A DNA stretch of 45,264 nucleotides from JBMNQS01 sp050944255 (lineage in GTDB: Bacteria; Bacillota; Clostridia; Christensenellales; Maliibacteriaceae), in the NCBI GenBank assembly GCA_050944255.1, contig JBMNQS010000006.1:1-45264 (forward strand). Direction: 5' to 3'. A program made the position numbers and the translations under genes. Each line of letters opens with the position of its first letter. Position 1 is the first letter of the stretch. Shown here one piece after another: positions 32,093-41,195 of the stretch. Under the pieces are notes generated by a model, which was not told the DNA's origin, did not search any database, and saw nothing but the letters and a program-made list of their open reading frames with translations.

Positions 32093-32808
32093 TCAAAACA
32101 AATTTCCGTTTCCATCAAAGGCCATTTCCGTGGGCTCTTCCAATATCTCTATAGCCGGATTGGACAAAATGTTCCGGTAAAGCGCTTGCGAGACATACAT
32201 TTCATCCACATGCAGCGAATCCGCAATCCGCACCATTTTCAGATTGTCGCGGTCGGCCAGCGCGCAGGCGTAAACGGCCGCAGCGATGGCCGCTTTGTCC
32301 GAGGGGGCCACCAGCGGTATTTTGCATACGTCCAGCACCTTGCTCGTCAGGCAGTTGGGGTACCGTCGGCCTGGGCCGCAAATTTGTCGATGCATACGGG
32401 CGTCCCGTCGTCCAGTCGGCAAAGCTCCTGCACCTGGACGTCGCAATGAATGGGCGCATCCACCGTATCGGGGGTTATTCCAAAGCTCTCCAGAATCTCC
32501 CGCTGCCCCTGCGGCATTACGCCGCCGTGGCTTCCCATGGCCGGGAAAAGAAAGGGCGTGCAGCCCGCCTGCTTCACAAAAGACACCACCGTTTTGAGCA
32601 CCAGGGCTATATTGGCGATGCCTCTGCTGCCGGCCGTAATGGCAATGCGGCTGCCCGGCCGTAAAGTGCGTGTAATCTCGGGCAGGTTCAATTGGTTTAA
32701 AACCTCTTGCCGGACGTCCGGGATTTGAGGCCTTTCAAAGCTCTGCCGTATTTTTGCCATTTTCGGCAGATGCGTCTCCTGCGCAATGGTATCCAAAAAA
32801 TTCTTCAA
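32093..32808 (-). pseudogene. LarA-like (DUF2088) protein, internally deleted and frameshifted
   Basis: The first frame (from TTG 32808 behind GGGAGGG) encodes about 150 residues of the LarA-like N-terminal half, with IAITAGSRGIANI and FPAMGSHGGV, ending after DKFAAQADG. A second frame then gives the family C-terminus directly (YPNCLTSKVLDVCKIPL, EMYVSQAL). The whole middle of about 200 residues, including the VNRVKPHTDF region, is missing and the frame shifts at the joint near 32360. LarA proteins are nickel-pincer racemases, and DUF2088 relatives are often placed in sugar-acid loci. It is the last gene of the nag operon and cannot be functional as read. Confidence 0.8.
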
Positions 32809-32825
32809 TAAAAGCCCTCCCGCTC

Positions 32826-33551
32826 CTATAAAAGCGAAGCCGATTCTCTATCCAGCAAAAGCGTCCAGGAAGGATGTGTCTTAAGAATGGTGGCGGGAAC
32901 CTCATTGGTAACGTCCATCTCAATGGTTTTCTTGACGGCCCGGGCCTTTTCCCTGTGCGGCACACAGGAAAGGATATGCCGGCTTTGCATGATTTGAAAA
33001 ACGGTCATGGTCACGGCCTTTTCGGGCACCTGTCCCACATGTTCAAACCAGCCCTCCCCCACTTGCTGCTGCCTGCACTTTTCGTCCAGGCGCACAATGA
33101 TAAAGCTCTCTTTGGTATCAAAATCCGCCGGAGGGTCGTTGAAAGCGACATGCGCGTTTTCGCCGATTCCGATCATGGCCACATCGATGGGCGCCTTTCG
33201 GATTTGCTCCGTCAGGTAGGCTATATTCTCCTGTATGTTTCCGGTATTGTCCACCAGATACGCCTGCTTTGGGGTGATAAAGCGCAGCAGCCGGTCCTTG
33301 ATATATTTTACAAAACTGGCCGGATGGTTCTCCGCGATGCCGACATATTCGTCCAGATGAAAGACCTCCACTTTGCGCCAGTCTATTGGCTCATTGATAA
33401 TATGATTGAAAAATTCAAATTGAGACAGCCCCGTTGACAGCAGAAACCGCGCCGCGCCTTTTTCGGCAATGGCCTGATTCAGATAGGCGGCGGCACGCGT
33501 TGCCGCCTCTTTTCCCAGCAGTTGCGGTGTGTCAAAAACAATCGTTTCCAT
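32826..33551 (-). CDS. Glucosamine-6-phosphate deaminase-like protein (NagB family)
   Basis: A 241-residue NagB/6-phosphogluconolactonase-fold protein: sugar loop FLLSTGLSQFEF, HLDEYVGI with the conserved Asp, and GIGENAHVAFNDPP. In E. coli NagB the last motif is GVGNDGHIAFNEP with Asp141, His143 and Glu148. Here the His is kept, but Asp141 corresponds to Asn and Glu148 to Asp. The protein may be a variant deaminase or act on another aminosugar phosphate. The expected reaction is glucosamine-6-P to fructose-6-P and ammonia. Its start overlaps the nagA stop by 1 nt (TAATG), which supports the aminosugar role. Confidence 0.82.
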   Translation of the reverse strand: METIVFDTPQLLGKEAATRAAAYLNQAIAEKGAARFLLSTGLSQFEFFNHIINEPIDWRKVEVFHLDEYVGIAENHPASFVKYIKDRLLRFITPKQAYLVDNTGNIQENIAYLTEQIRKAPIDVAMIGIGENAHVAFNDPPADFDTKESFIIVRLDEKCRQQQVGEGWFEHVGQVPEKAVTMTVFQIMQSRHILSCVPHREKARAVKKTIEMDVTNEVPATILKTHPSWTLLLDRESASLL

Positions 33552-34741
33552 TACGCATGATTCCCCTTTATAATTTTTCCGTTTACGACAGTAGTAACAA
33601 CCTCAAAATTATCATCGAATACGACGATATCCGCATCCATTCCCTTGGCAAGAATGCCCTTTTTGTGCGACAGGCTCAGCAGGCGGGCCGGGGTCGACGA
33701 CGCCATTTTCACGGCGTCCTGCACGGTGGCGCCGGCCAGCTTTACCATGTTGCGGACCAAAACGTTGGTGGTGGCCGCGCTGCCAGCAAAACTTTGCCGG
33801 TCCATCAATTTCATCACGCCGTCCTCATAAATCACCGGGACGCCGTTTTTCTGCGTATACACCATGCCTTCCACATTATCCTGCGCCGAAAAACCCAGGC
33901 CGTCGGTAATCAGGCAGATGCGGTCGGCGCCCTTGATTTTGTAAATCAGCTCTAGCAGGCTCTTGGGCAGATGCTTCCCGTCGGCGATGACCTGCACGGT
34001 CAATTCGTCCAGGAGAAATCCGCTCTCCACAACGCCCGCCACCCGGAAGGCGTTTTTCCGGCGCACAATCGAACAGCCGGAATAAATATGCGTCACGTCG
34101 GTGTAGCCGTTTTCCACCGCCCTTACCACCGTATCGTAATCCGCGTCGGAATGGGCGATGCTTGCCACGATTCCGCGCCTTCTCAGCTCCCGGCCCAGCG
34201 CCATGGCGCCCTCCACTTCCGGCGCGGCCCCGACCATTTTAATCTGATCCCAGTAATCCAGCAGCTTTGTATACTCCGCCGCCTCCGGCTTGCGCAGGTA
34301 ATCCTCCGCCTGCGCCCCCTTTTGGGCCGCAGATAAATAGGGGCCCTCCAGGTGAATCCCCAGAATATTGGCGCCCCGGTTATCTTTTGCCGCCTCCCGC
34401 ACAGCGTCGATGGCCCTGTACGTATCTTGCATGGAGGCGGTCATGGTGGTGGGCAGAATGCTTGTGGTGCCAAAGGCGGCGTGCGCCTCGCACATGGTCC
34501 GAACGCTGCCTGTCTCCCCGTCCATCACCTCGCAGCTGCCTCCGCCATGGACATGGATGTCGATAAAGCCCGGAGAAATATAGGCGCCACTGGCGTCTAT
34601 CACCGTGGCGGAGGTTTCCTGCGCGGTAAACCCGGTTTCCGATACTTCCAGAATCTTTCCGTCTTTTATCGCGACAAAACCCTGCTGCAAAACCCGCAAG
34701 GGCGTCAGTATCCTGCCGTTTTGAATAATCAGTACAGACAT
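33551..34741 (-). CDS. nagA: N-acetylglucosamine-6-phosphate deacetylase
   Basis: A 396-residue amidohydrolase. After the strand-rich N-terminus, GFIDIHVHGGG is the first metal motif, HLEGPYLS carries the metal Glu, ASIAHSDADYD and DVTHIYSGC hold the two metal His residues, and CLITDGLGF holds the catalytic Asp. The usual THLFN is THIYS, a common variant. It removes acetate from GlcNAc-6-P to give the substrate for NagB. It is coupled to the NagB-like gene and lies 8 nt behind the LacI gene, so all three are one transcript. Confidence 0.92.
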   Translation of the reverse strand: MSVLIIQNGRILTPLRVLQQGFVAIKDGKILEVSETGFTAQETSATVIDASGAYISPGFIDIHVHGGGSCEVMDGETGSVRTMCEAHAAFGTTSILPTTMTASMQDTYRAIDAVREAAKDNRGANILGIHLEGPYLSAAQKGAQAEDYLRKPEAAEYTKLLDYWDQIKMVGAAPEVEGAMALGRELRRRGIVASIAHSDADYDTVVRAVENGYTDVTHIYSGCSIVRRKNAFRVAGVVESGFLLDELTVQVIADGKHLPKSLLELIYKIKGADRICLITDGLGFSAQDNVEGMVYTQKNGVPVIYEDGVMKLMDRQSFAGSAATTNVLVRNMVKLAGATVQDAVKMASSTPARLLSLSHKKGILAKGMDADIVVFDDNFEVVTTVVNGKIIKGNHA

Positions 34742-34749
34742 GGTTCTCC

Positions 34750-35778
34750 TTACAATGACCTGGTTGAATCCCGTACCACCAGGGTGGGTTCCAACTGGAT
34801 GATACGATTGCCGTTGGTCTTCTTTTCATAGGCGTCGATCAGCATATTCGTGGCAGAACTGCCCATCTCATAAATGCGCTGGTCGACGGTGGTGAGAGAC
34901 GGAATAATGACGTCCGACAGATTGAGGTTGTCAAAGCCCACAATGGAAATATCCTGCGGCACCATAACCCCATTTCTGTACAGTTCCTGAATCATCACAA
35001 TGGCCGTCATGTCGTTGATGCAGAAAAGGGCCGTGGGCTTTTGGGGAGATTCAAGCAGCATACGGGCCAAAAACCTGCCGTTTTCAAATTCGTATACGCT
35101 CTTGCTTTCCTTTTCTTCCTGCGAAATATAGATAAAGTTTTCATTGACCTCAAGGCCATGATCCCTCAGGCACTTTTGATAACCTTCAAACTGCTGTATG
35201 CGGCTGTATCTTTTCAGGGGCGCGCCGGCAAAACCTATTTTGGTATGGCCCAGTTCAATCAGGTGTTTGCAGGCCAGGTAACCTCCCTGGAAATAATCGA
35301 AGGTCACCTTGTTGCACTGAATTTCGGGGCTGTTTTCCAGCAGCACCATATTCCCGCCCTTGTCCACAAACTTCTGGAGATAGTCGTTGCTCGTGTTCAA
35401 GGAGACGCTCAATATCCCCATAACCTGTTTTCTCGTCAGCAGATGCAGGTTCTGGATCTCCATTTCAGGGTCGCGGTAGGAGTTGCACAGAATAATGTGA
35501 TACCCTCTTTCGGCGGCCACGTCGTGAACGCCCAAAAGAAGCAGCGGATAATAGTAATTGGTGATATTGGGAATGATGACGCCAATTTCTTTATTGGTGC
35601 GCGTCTTTAAATACTTGCCCAACAGATTCGGCTCATACTCCAATACCTTGGCCGCCTTTAAAACCTTCTCCTTTGCCGCTTTGCTGACAGGATAACCCGT
35701 ATCGTTCAGCACCCGCGACACGGTCGCCGGCGATACGCCGCTTTTTTGGGCAACATCATAGATCGTGGCCTTTTTCAT
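34750..35778 (-). CDS. LacI-family transcriptional regulator
   Basis: A 342-residue repressor. The N-terminal headpiece ATIYDVAQKSGVSPATVSRV, followed by the hinge region VLEYEPNLLGKYL, is standard LacI. A periplasmic-binding-protein-like sensor domain starts at IGVIIPNITNYYYP and includes TALFCINDMTAI and ISIVGFDNL. The ribosome site is AGGAG. It is the first gene of the nag operon, so an aminosugar or its phosphate is the likely effector. No clear palindromic operator or promoter was found in the 250 bp upstream. Confidence 0.92.
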   Translation of the reverse strand: MKKATIYDVAQKSGVSPATVSRVLNDTGYPVSKAAKEKVLKAAKVLEYEPNLLGKYLKTRTNKEIGVIIPNITNYYYPLLLLGVHDVAAERGYHIILCNSYRDPEMEIQNLHLLTRKQVMGILSVSLNTSNDYLQKFVDKGGNMVLLENSPEIQCNKVTFDYFQGGYLACKHLIELGHTKIGFAGAPLKRYSRIQQFEGYQKCLRDHGLEVNENFIYISQEEKESKSVYEFENGRFLARMLLESPQKPTALFCINDMTAIVMIQELYRNGVMVPQDISIVGFDNLNLSDVIIPSLTTVDQRIYEMGSSATNMLIDAYEKKTNGNRIIQLEPTLVVRDSTRSL

Positions 35779-36024
35779 GCAGAATCTCTCCTAATATAGG
35801 CATCTGTATATACGGTAGTGGCAACTGCCTTATTTTTCATGCTACATGGCGACGCCTGTACCTTGCGCTGCGGCAGCCTTTCTCCAGGCGGACATGGATA
35901 TACAAACCAACAACATCGCATGGCTTTGATTGCTGGCGCGGCATACCGGACAACCGGAAATGTACGGCGGCTATTTGCAGATAATCATAATTGATTTTTT
36001 ATCAAAGCGCAACCGGCAGGCACG

Positions 36025-37104
36025 TTACAGGTCTATCCGCACTATTTTTCCGCTTTCAACGCTTTCGTGGACCGCCTCGCACATCCTGGTGGATACGACG
36101 GCTTCCTCCCCCGTGGGATACAGCGGCTTGAGCTTTTGAAGCGGCGTCCCTTCTTTGACGAGCCTGAGCAGTTTGAGGAAGTGGATCATGGAATCAAGCG
36201 TATAACCCATCAGCCTGGTGCCGCCATACACCATATCCTCCACTTCCAGCTTGCCGTAAGGGTTGGCCTGGACAGCGGATGCACTGGATGAAAAGGCCGC
36301 CATCAGGCCCCTGTCCTGGCTGTCCACTTCTTCCATGCCTTCGGAGCCCACCACGCGAATCTGCTGGTTGACCACAGCCGTAAAGCTGTTGGGCAGAATC
36401 CAGGAGGCATCCACCGTAAAGGCTTCGCCGTTTTCAAATTTGAACTTGGCCTGGATGGAATCGTAGGTATCGATGCCCATGGACTTGAGCTTATGCTTGA
36501 CGCCCGTGGCATATACTTCCACGGGCTTACTCCGGATCAGCCAGTAAATCAGGTCGTAAAAATGCACGCCGAGGAACCAGACGGGGGAACTGTGCTGCGC
36601 CCATGTTTTGAACCATACCGAAGGCACCAGAATGATGTCCTCCATGCAGACATAGCCATACTGTATCTTGCCCAGCCGGCCGGCTTGGATATCGTTTTTC
36701 AGCTGGATGTGGCCAGGATCGTAGCGTTTGTGGAAGTCAACAAACATCATCACGTTGTTTTTATTGGCCGTCTCCACCATTTCCATTGCCCCGGCGGTAG
36801 TGGTGTCCAGGGGCTTTTGCACCAGCATGTGCACGCCTTGTTCGGCACAGTGATTGGCAATCTGCTTGTGCAGGTAATCGGGCGTGACGATGGCGACGCC
36901 GTCCAATTCTTCCTGCGCCAGCATCTCTTTGTAATCCAGATAGCCCTTTACGCCATAGTTTTTCTCAAGCTCATCCAGGACCTTCTGATTGATATCGCAG
37001 ACGGCGACAAAATCCGCCAAGCCTTCCTTATGGGCCGTGTGGTACGTTTTAATCACCTGCGTGCCGTAAACCCCGCCCCCAATGACTGCAATTTTGGGCT
37101 TCAT
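36025..37104 (-). CDS. Gfo/Idh/MocA-family oxidoreductase
   Basis: A 359-residue NAD(P)-dependent enzyme. The Rossmann motif IAVIGGGVYGTQVI is followed by VQKPLDTTTAGAMEMV, the EKP-like catalytic segment in which Gln replaces Glu. GVHFYDLIYWLI corresponds to the substrate-binding His-Asp region. The substrates are sugars, inositols or their derivatives. The ATG at 37104 has GGAGGAGG 9 nt upstream. It lies 23 nt after the LivF-like gene, in the same direction as the second Liv cluster, and is probably co-transcribed with it. Confidence 0.88.
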   Translation of the reverse strand: MKPKIAVIGGGVYGTQVIKTYHTAHKEGLADFVAVCDINQKVLDELEKNYGVKGYLDYKEMLAQEELDGVAIVTPDYLHKQIANHCAEQGVHMLVQKPLDTTTAGAMEMVETANKNNVMMFVDFHKRYDPGHIQLKNDIQAGRLGKIQYGYVCMEDIILVPSVWFKTWAQHSSPVWFLGVHFYDLIYWLIRSKPVEVYATGVKHKLKSMGIDTYDSIQAKFKFENGEAFTVDASWILPNSFTAVVNQQIRVVGSEGMEEVDSQDRGLMAAFSSSASAVQANPYGKLEVEDMVYGGTRLMGYTLDSMIHFLKLLRLVKEGTPLQKLKPLYPTGEEAVVSTRMCEAVHESVESGKIVRIDL

Positions 37105-37127
37105 ATCAAATAACCTCCTCCAAACTT

Positions 37128-37856
37128 TTACGCCTGTTTGCCGCTGAGATACGCCTTTTGCACCTCTTCGTTCTGCATCAGCTCCTCGCACTGGCCGGAT
37201 AACGCGATTTCGCCGTTCTTGAGAACGTAGCCTCGGTCCGCCGTCTTCAGCGCCAGCTTTGAGTTCTGCTCCACAAGCAGTATCGTGGTTCCCGCGTCAC
37301 GTATCTCCTTAATGGCGCTGAAAACCTCTTTTACAATCAGCGGCGCAAGTCCCAGCGACGGCTCGTCGAATAAAATGATTCTGGGCTTGCCAATGAGCGC
37401 CCTGGCAATGGCCAGCATCTGCTGCTCGCCTCCGGACAAGGTGCCCGCCAACTGGCTGCGCCTCTCCTCAAGGCGCGGAAAGCGCTCATAGACTTTCCGG
37501 ATGGATTGCTGCACTTCTTTTTTGTCCCTGCGCAGGTAGCCGCCCGCCAGTAAATTCTCTACCACGGTCAGCTTGGCAAAGACGCGGCGCCCTTCAAAGA
37601 CGTGGCTGACGCCCAGGGCCGCGATTTTATCGCCGGTCATTCCCTGGATGGGTTTTCCGTCAAAAATGATCTCGTTTCTCATGCCCTTGGCGGGAACCAG
37701 GCCGCTGATCGCGCGCAGCGTCGTGGTCTTGCCCGCGCCGTTGGAGCCTATCAGCGCAACCGTTTCGCCTTCCTCCACGTACAGGGAAATACCTTTCAGG
37801 ACGCGGATTGCGCCATAGGAGTAGTAAAAATTTTTCAATTCAAGCAGTGGCGCCAT
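37128..37856 (-). CDS. LivF-like ABC ATPase of the second importer
   Basis: A 242-residue ATPase: Walker A GSNGAGKTTTLR, the LivF-type HVFEGRRVF, signature LSGGEQQM and Walker B IILFDEPSLGLAP. It adjoins the LivG-like gene without a gap. It is intact, but the matching LivH and binding protein are absent from the window, so it may be without a complete transporter unless a partner is encoded elsewhere. Confidence 0.92.
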   Translation of the reverse strand: MAPLLELKNFYYSYGAIRVLKGISLYVEEGETVALIGSNGAGKTTTLRAISGLVPAKGMRNEIIFDGKPIQGMTGDKIAALGVSHVFEGRRVFAKLTVVENLLAGGYLRRDKKEVQQSIRKVYERFPRLEERRSQLAGTLSGGEQQMLAIARALIGKPRIILFDEPSLGLAPLIVKEVFSAIKEIRDAGTTILLVEQNSKLALKTADRGYVLKNGEIALSGQCEELMQNEEVQKAYLSGKQA

Positions 37857-38601
<745 letters not shown>

Positions 38602-38615
<14 letters not shown>

Positions 38616-39390
38616 GAAGGGCGCCTTCCTTTCTCCGCTTTAAATAGGCCAGTAATTTTTTGGTCTCTCCCACAATGCCGCCGGGAAGAAAAAGAATGAA
38701 AACCAAAAGTACGACACCGTAAGCCAACAGCTGGTATTGCTCCGCATATCCGAGCACTTCCTGCATCAGCAAAATGCCCAAGGCGCCCACCACCGGGCCC
38801 CAGTTGGAGCAGATGCCCCCAAAGAGAATCATGATCATAAAAATAACCGATTGCTGCTGCGCCACGGTTTCCGGGCTGATATAGCCCACCAGGTGCACAT
38901 ACATGGCGCCGGCAAAGGCCGCGTAGAACCCATAGATGCCAAAGGCATAAACCTTGTATTTTCTCACGTTGATGCCCATGCCGTCCGCCGCATGCAGATT
39001 CTGCTTGATGGCCAGAAACGCGCGGCCCACCCTGGAGCGTACGATCAAAAATTTCAAGGCCACGAAAATGACAACGCAGACCAGCCCAAAATAGTAGAAC
39101 GCCCCGTAATTCTGGGGACTGAGGCCAAACAGGCTCAGGCGGTTGGTGAACGTGCCGTTAAAATCGCCGGTGATGCCTCCGGGAGAGCGCGTTGCCAGTT
39201 GAAAAATAATATAGTTGAAGGAGATGGTCGCCAGAGACAAAAACGCAAATTTCAGCTTGGAAACAGGATACGCCAAAATCATCGCAACCACGCACGAGAT
39301 CACCGACGCCAGCAGCATCGTCACAATGATCGGCAGCCCCGTATAGTTATGAAGCAGCAGCGAGCCATAGCAATAGCTGCCAGAAAACAT
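38602..39390 (-). pseudogene. LivM-like ABC permease lacking its N-terminus
   Basis: A 262-residue frame that matches LivM from about its second or third helix (YGSLLLHNYTGLPI) through the EAA-like loop (IKQNLHAADGMGINVRKYK) to the C-terminus. The usual first 60-70 residues, including the GQxSLGH segment, are missing. A stop codon lies 12 codons upstream of the first ATG in this frame, and that ATG has AGG directly against it, so translation is doubtful. The loss coincides with the start of AT-rich DNA. LivH and binding-protein genes, normally upstream, are also gone. Confidence 0.75.
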
Positions 39391-39443
39391 CCTAGTCTTT
39401 TTGTAGTAAGGGTTTTTTCAGATTGTCTACTTGCTCTCGACAT
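39321..39443 (-). CDS. Short chimeric ORF reading from the AT-rich block into livM
   Basis: A 40-codon frame with ATG 39443 and a good GGAGG 8 nt upstream, behind a canonical promoter. The first 18 or so residues (MSRASRQSEKTLTTKRLG) belong to the AT-rich side. The rest is livM DNA in the wrong frame. It may be the 5' stump of a gene cut by the rearrangement that truncated livM. No family is recognised. Confidence 0.4.
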   Translation of the reverse strand: MSRASRQSEKTLTTKRLGCFLAAIAMARCCFITIRGCRSL

Positions 39444-39477
39444 AGACACGGCCTCCTATATAATTTTAATTTCTGTT

Positions 39478-39506
39478 ATTATAATTTATAATGCTAAAAA
39501 ATGCAA
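39478..39506 (-). promoter_or_regulatory. Promoter pointing from the AT-rich block into the livM remnant, with operator
   Basis: On the minus strand, TTGCAT (39506-39501), 17 bp, TATAAT (39483-39478). GCAAG-C-CTTGC (39503-39513) overlaps the -35 and lies between this promoter and the divergent XRE gene, where a repressor site would be expected. Livm-livG-livF and the oxidoreductase could be driven from here. Confidence 0.6.
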
Positions 39507-39550
39507 GCCTTGCCGCCTATGATTATAAATAGGAATTGTAGGTGATAACA

Positions 39551-39892
39551 ATGGGGCGGAATAAAATGCATAATCTAAATGCATTAATGATCGAACGAAA
39601 TATTACGCAAATCAGTTTGTCTTTAGCAATTGGAAAAACACAAGAGACTATCAGCGCATACCTTAACGGCAAAACTAAACCCAGTGTTAAGGTGCTTTTA
39701 GAACTGGCTGATTATTTTAATACAACTACGGATTATCTCTTGGACCGCACCGATATCAATATGAGCATGGATGATATTAAACCAGCCGAATTAAGCACAG
39801 AAGAATATGAATTCATTCTAAAGTATCGAAAGCTATCTTTTGAGAAAAAGAAACAGGCACAAGGCTATTTGGATGGATTGATATCAAAATAA
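39551..39892 (+). CDS. XRE-family HTH regulator (Cro/C1-type)
   Basis: A 113-residue repressor. The helix-turn-helix spans roughly residues 10-65: ALMIERNITQISLSLAIGK and TQETISAYLNGKTKPSVKVL, then ADYFNTTTDYLLDRTD, the usual end of the domain. A short helical tail (EEYEFILKYRKLS) may mediate dimerisation. The start at 39551 has AGGTG 6 nt upstream. Codon use is AT-rich, unlike its neighbours. Divergent from the promoter reading into livM, it resembles the repressor gene at the edge of phage or integrative elements. Confidence 0.85.
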   Translation: MGRNKMHNLNALMIERNITQISLSLAIGKTQETISAYLNGKTKPSVKVLLELADYFNTTTDYLLDRTDINMSMDDIKPAELSTEEYEFILKYRKLSFEKKKQAQGYLDGLISK

Positions 39893-40013
39893 TTGAGTAA
39901 AAAGTGCTTTATACGTTAATCCTGAAACAACTTGTCAAGGACTTTTTCATCAAAATAATAAAGCTCTGTACAGTAAAAGCATTGATACAGCGCTTTATGT
40001 TCTAATATTCTGA

Positions 40014-40073
40014 CTAGTTGGTATGATAACCAAATTTATGAATCAAGCTCACTTCCCACATGACTATATCCAT
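40014..40073 (-). CDS. 19-residue ORF with a perfect ribosome site (leader-peptide-like)
   Basis: ATG 40073 is preceded by GGAGGTGAT at 7 nt, one of the strongest ribosome sites in the window, then 19 codons (MDIVMWEVSLIHKFGYHTN) and TAG. No larger gene follows in the same direction. It could be a leader peptide, the start of a deleted gene, or a small protein. Confidence 0.35.
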   Translation of the reverse strand: MDIVMWEVSLIHKFGYHTN

Positions 40074-40124
40074 AAGAAATATCACCTCCAATGGAGATAT
40101 AAAATTCTACTTATAAGCATACAA

Positions 40125-40170
40125 AAAGTCCTACAGACAATAAGCGTACATTAAAGTCTATAGACATAAT
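40125..40170. promoter_or_regulatory. Two palindromic direct repeats (putative repressor sites)
   Basis: AAAGTCCTACAGACAATAA (from 40125) and AAAGTCTATAGACATAAT (from 40153) are 28 bp apart. The second contains the perfect palindrome GTCTATAGAC, the first a near-palindrome. They lie upstream of the 19-codon ORF and would suit a dimeric XRE-type repressor. Confidence 0.5.
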
Positions 40171-40247
40171 CAAAGAAAAACTGCGCTAAAGGTTTTATCC
40201 TTCGGTGCAGTCTTTACTTTCGAGCCTCCGCTTGAAGAGAGTCGGTC

Positions 40248-40272
40248 AAAAAATTTACTTGTTTTCGTAAAT
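40248..40272 (-). terminator. Weak terminator of the sugar ABC operon
   Basis: On the minus strand, ATTTAC (40272-40267), 8-nt loop, GTAAAT (40258-40253), then TTTTT. A 6-bp AT-rich stem, so efficiency is uncertain. Confidence 0.4.
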
Positions 40273-40354
40273 CCCTCAGTTGAACGCCCTTTTGAGCGCT
40301 TCTTCGCGTCCTTTTTGTCTCACACGCAAGCACCTGCCCCTCCGCAAAACGGCG

Positions 40355-41191
40355 TTATTCCTTGATCGCGCCGGAGGACATGCCCGCGATAAAGTATCTT
40401 TGGAAAAATACGAACAGAATCAGGATCGGGATGGAACCGAGCACGCTCATCCCCATCATCGTCGCCCAGTCGTAGTTGTGTTCCGTAATCAGCAGATTGA
40501 TGCCGATCGGAATCGTGCGCATATCGCGCGTCTGCGTCAGTACCAGCGCGAACAGGTACTCGTTCCAGGCGTGCATGAACGTGTAAATGCCTACCGAAAT
40601 CAGCCCTGGTTTTGCTATGGGCACGAGCACGCCCCAAAGCGCGCGCATGCGCGAACCGCCGTCGATGCGCACGGAGTCATCCAGTTCCCGCGACAGCGTG
40701 TTGAAGTAGCCCGTCATCATCAGGATGCAGTAAGGCAGCGTCGAAACGAGGTATGTCAGAATCAGCGCCCAATAGGTGTTGAAGATATTCAGCGCCACGA
40801 CAATGGCCATATATGGAATCAGCAGCACAATCGGCGGGATCGCCTGAACGCTGACGATGAGGCTGTTGATTGCGCGCTTCCCTTTAAAGTTGAAGCGGGA
40901 GAACGCATACGCGGCCATGATGCCGATTGCCAGCGTCAGAATGACGACGCATCCGGAAACGATGTAGCTGTTGAGGAAATACCGCAGTTTTTCCGGATCC
41001 ACAAGAATCTTGCCGTAAGTGGCAACGCTCATGGATTCGTCGATCAGCTTGGGCGGCCACATGAACATATACTCGTTGGTTTTCAGCGAGCAGATGACCA
41101 TCCACAAGATGGGAAACGCCGCAAACAGCCCGAACAGCGCCAAAACCATGGACAGCAGGATTTTTACGAATTTGTTTTGTTTCCTGACCAT
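40355..41191 (-). CDS. Carbohydrate ABC permease, MalG-type
   Basis: A 278-residue protein with six membrane helices. The cytoplasmic EAA-type loop is DDSVRIDGGSRMRALWGVLVP with the conserved Gly and Pro. The end FVFFQRYFIAGMSSGAIKE, with AGMSSGAIK, is the classic C-terminus of this family. The start at 41191 follows GGAGGGAT. It lies 4 nt after the MalF-type gene. It is the last gene of the operon. Confidence 0.93.
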   Translation of the reverse strand: MVRKQNKFVKILLSMVLALFGLFAAFPILWMVICSLKTNEYMFMWPPKLIDESMSVATYGKILVDPEKLRYFLNSYIVSGCVVILTLAIGIMAAYAFSRFNFKGKRAINSLIVSVQAIPPIVLLIPYMAIVVALNIFNTYWALILTYLVSTLPYCILMMTGYFNTLSRELDDSVRIDGGSRMRALWGVLVPIAKPGLISVGIYTFMHAWNEYLFALVLTQTRDMRTIPIGINLLITEHNYDWATMMGMSVLGSIPILILFVFFQRYFIAGMSSGAIKE

Positions 41192-41195
41192 GCGC

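Larger units (their letters stand above)
39391..40250. mobile_element. AT-rich block with XRE repressor (remnant of a mobile element)
   Basis: This segment is much more AT-rich than both flanks. It interrupts the second Liv cluster and contains an XRE repressor, palindromic sites and short ORFs. There is no integrase, transposase or att repeat in view, so its origin as a phage or conjugative-element remnant is inferred from composition and gene content only. Confidence 0.45.
39893..40354. other. AT-rich non-coding interval with operator-like repeats
   Basis: It holds no full-size gene. Visible items are the 19-codon ORF, two palindromic direct repeats and a weak terminator, each listed separately. 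GC content rises again near 40200, where the sugar ABC operon's 3' region begins. Confidence 0.5.

Noticed and set aside
35779..36024. Operator or promoter for the LacI-nag operon
   Set aside because: TATATT and TTGCCA boxes exist, but the spacing is 20 bp and no palindrome is convincing.
39391..40354. Complete insertion sequence or prophage
   Set aside because: No transposase, integrase, terminal inverted repeats or target duplication could be found. Only an XRE repressor and short ORFs are present.
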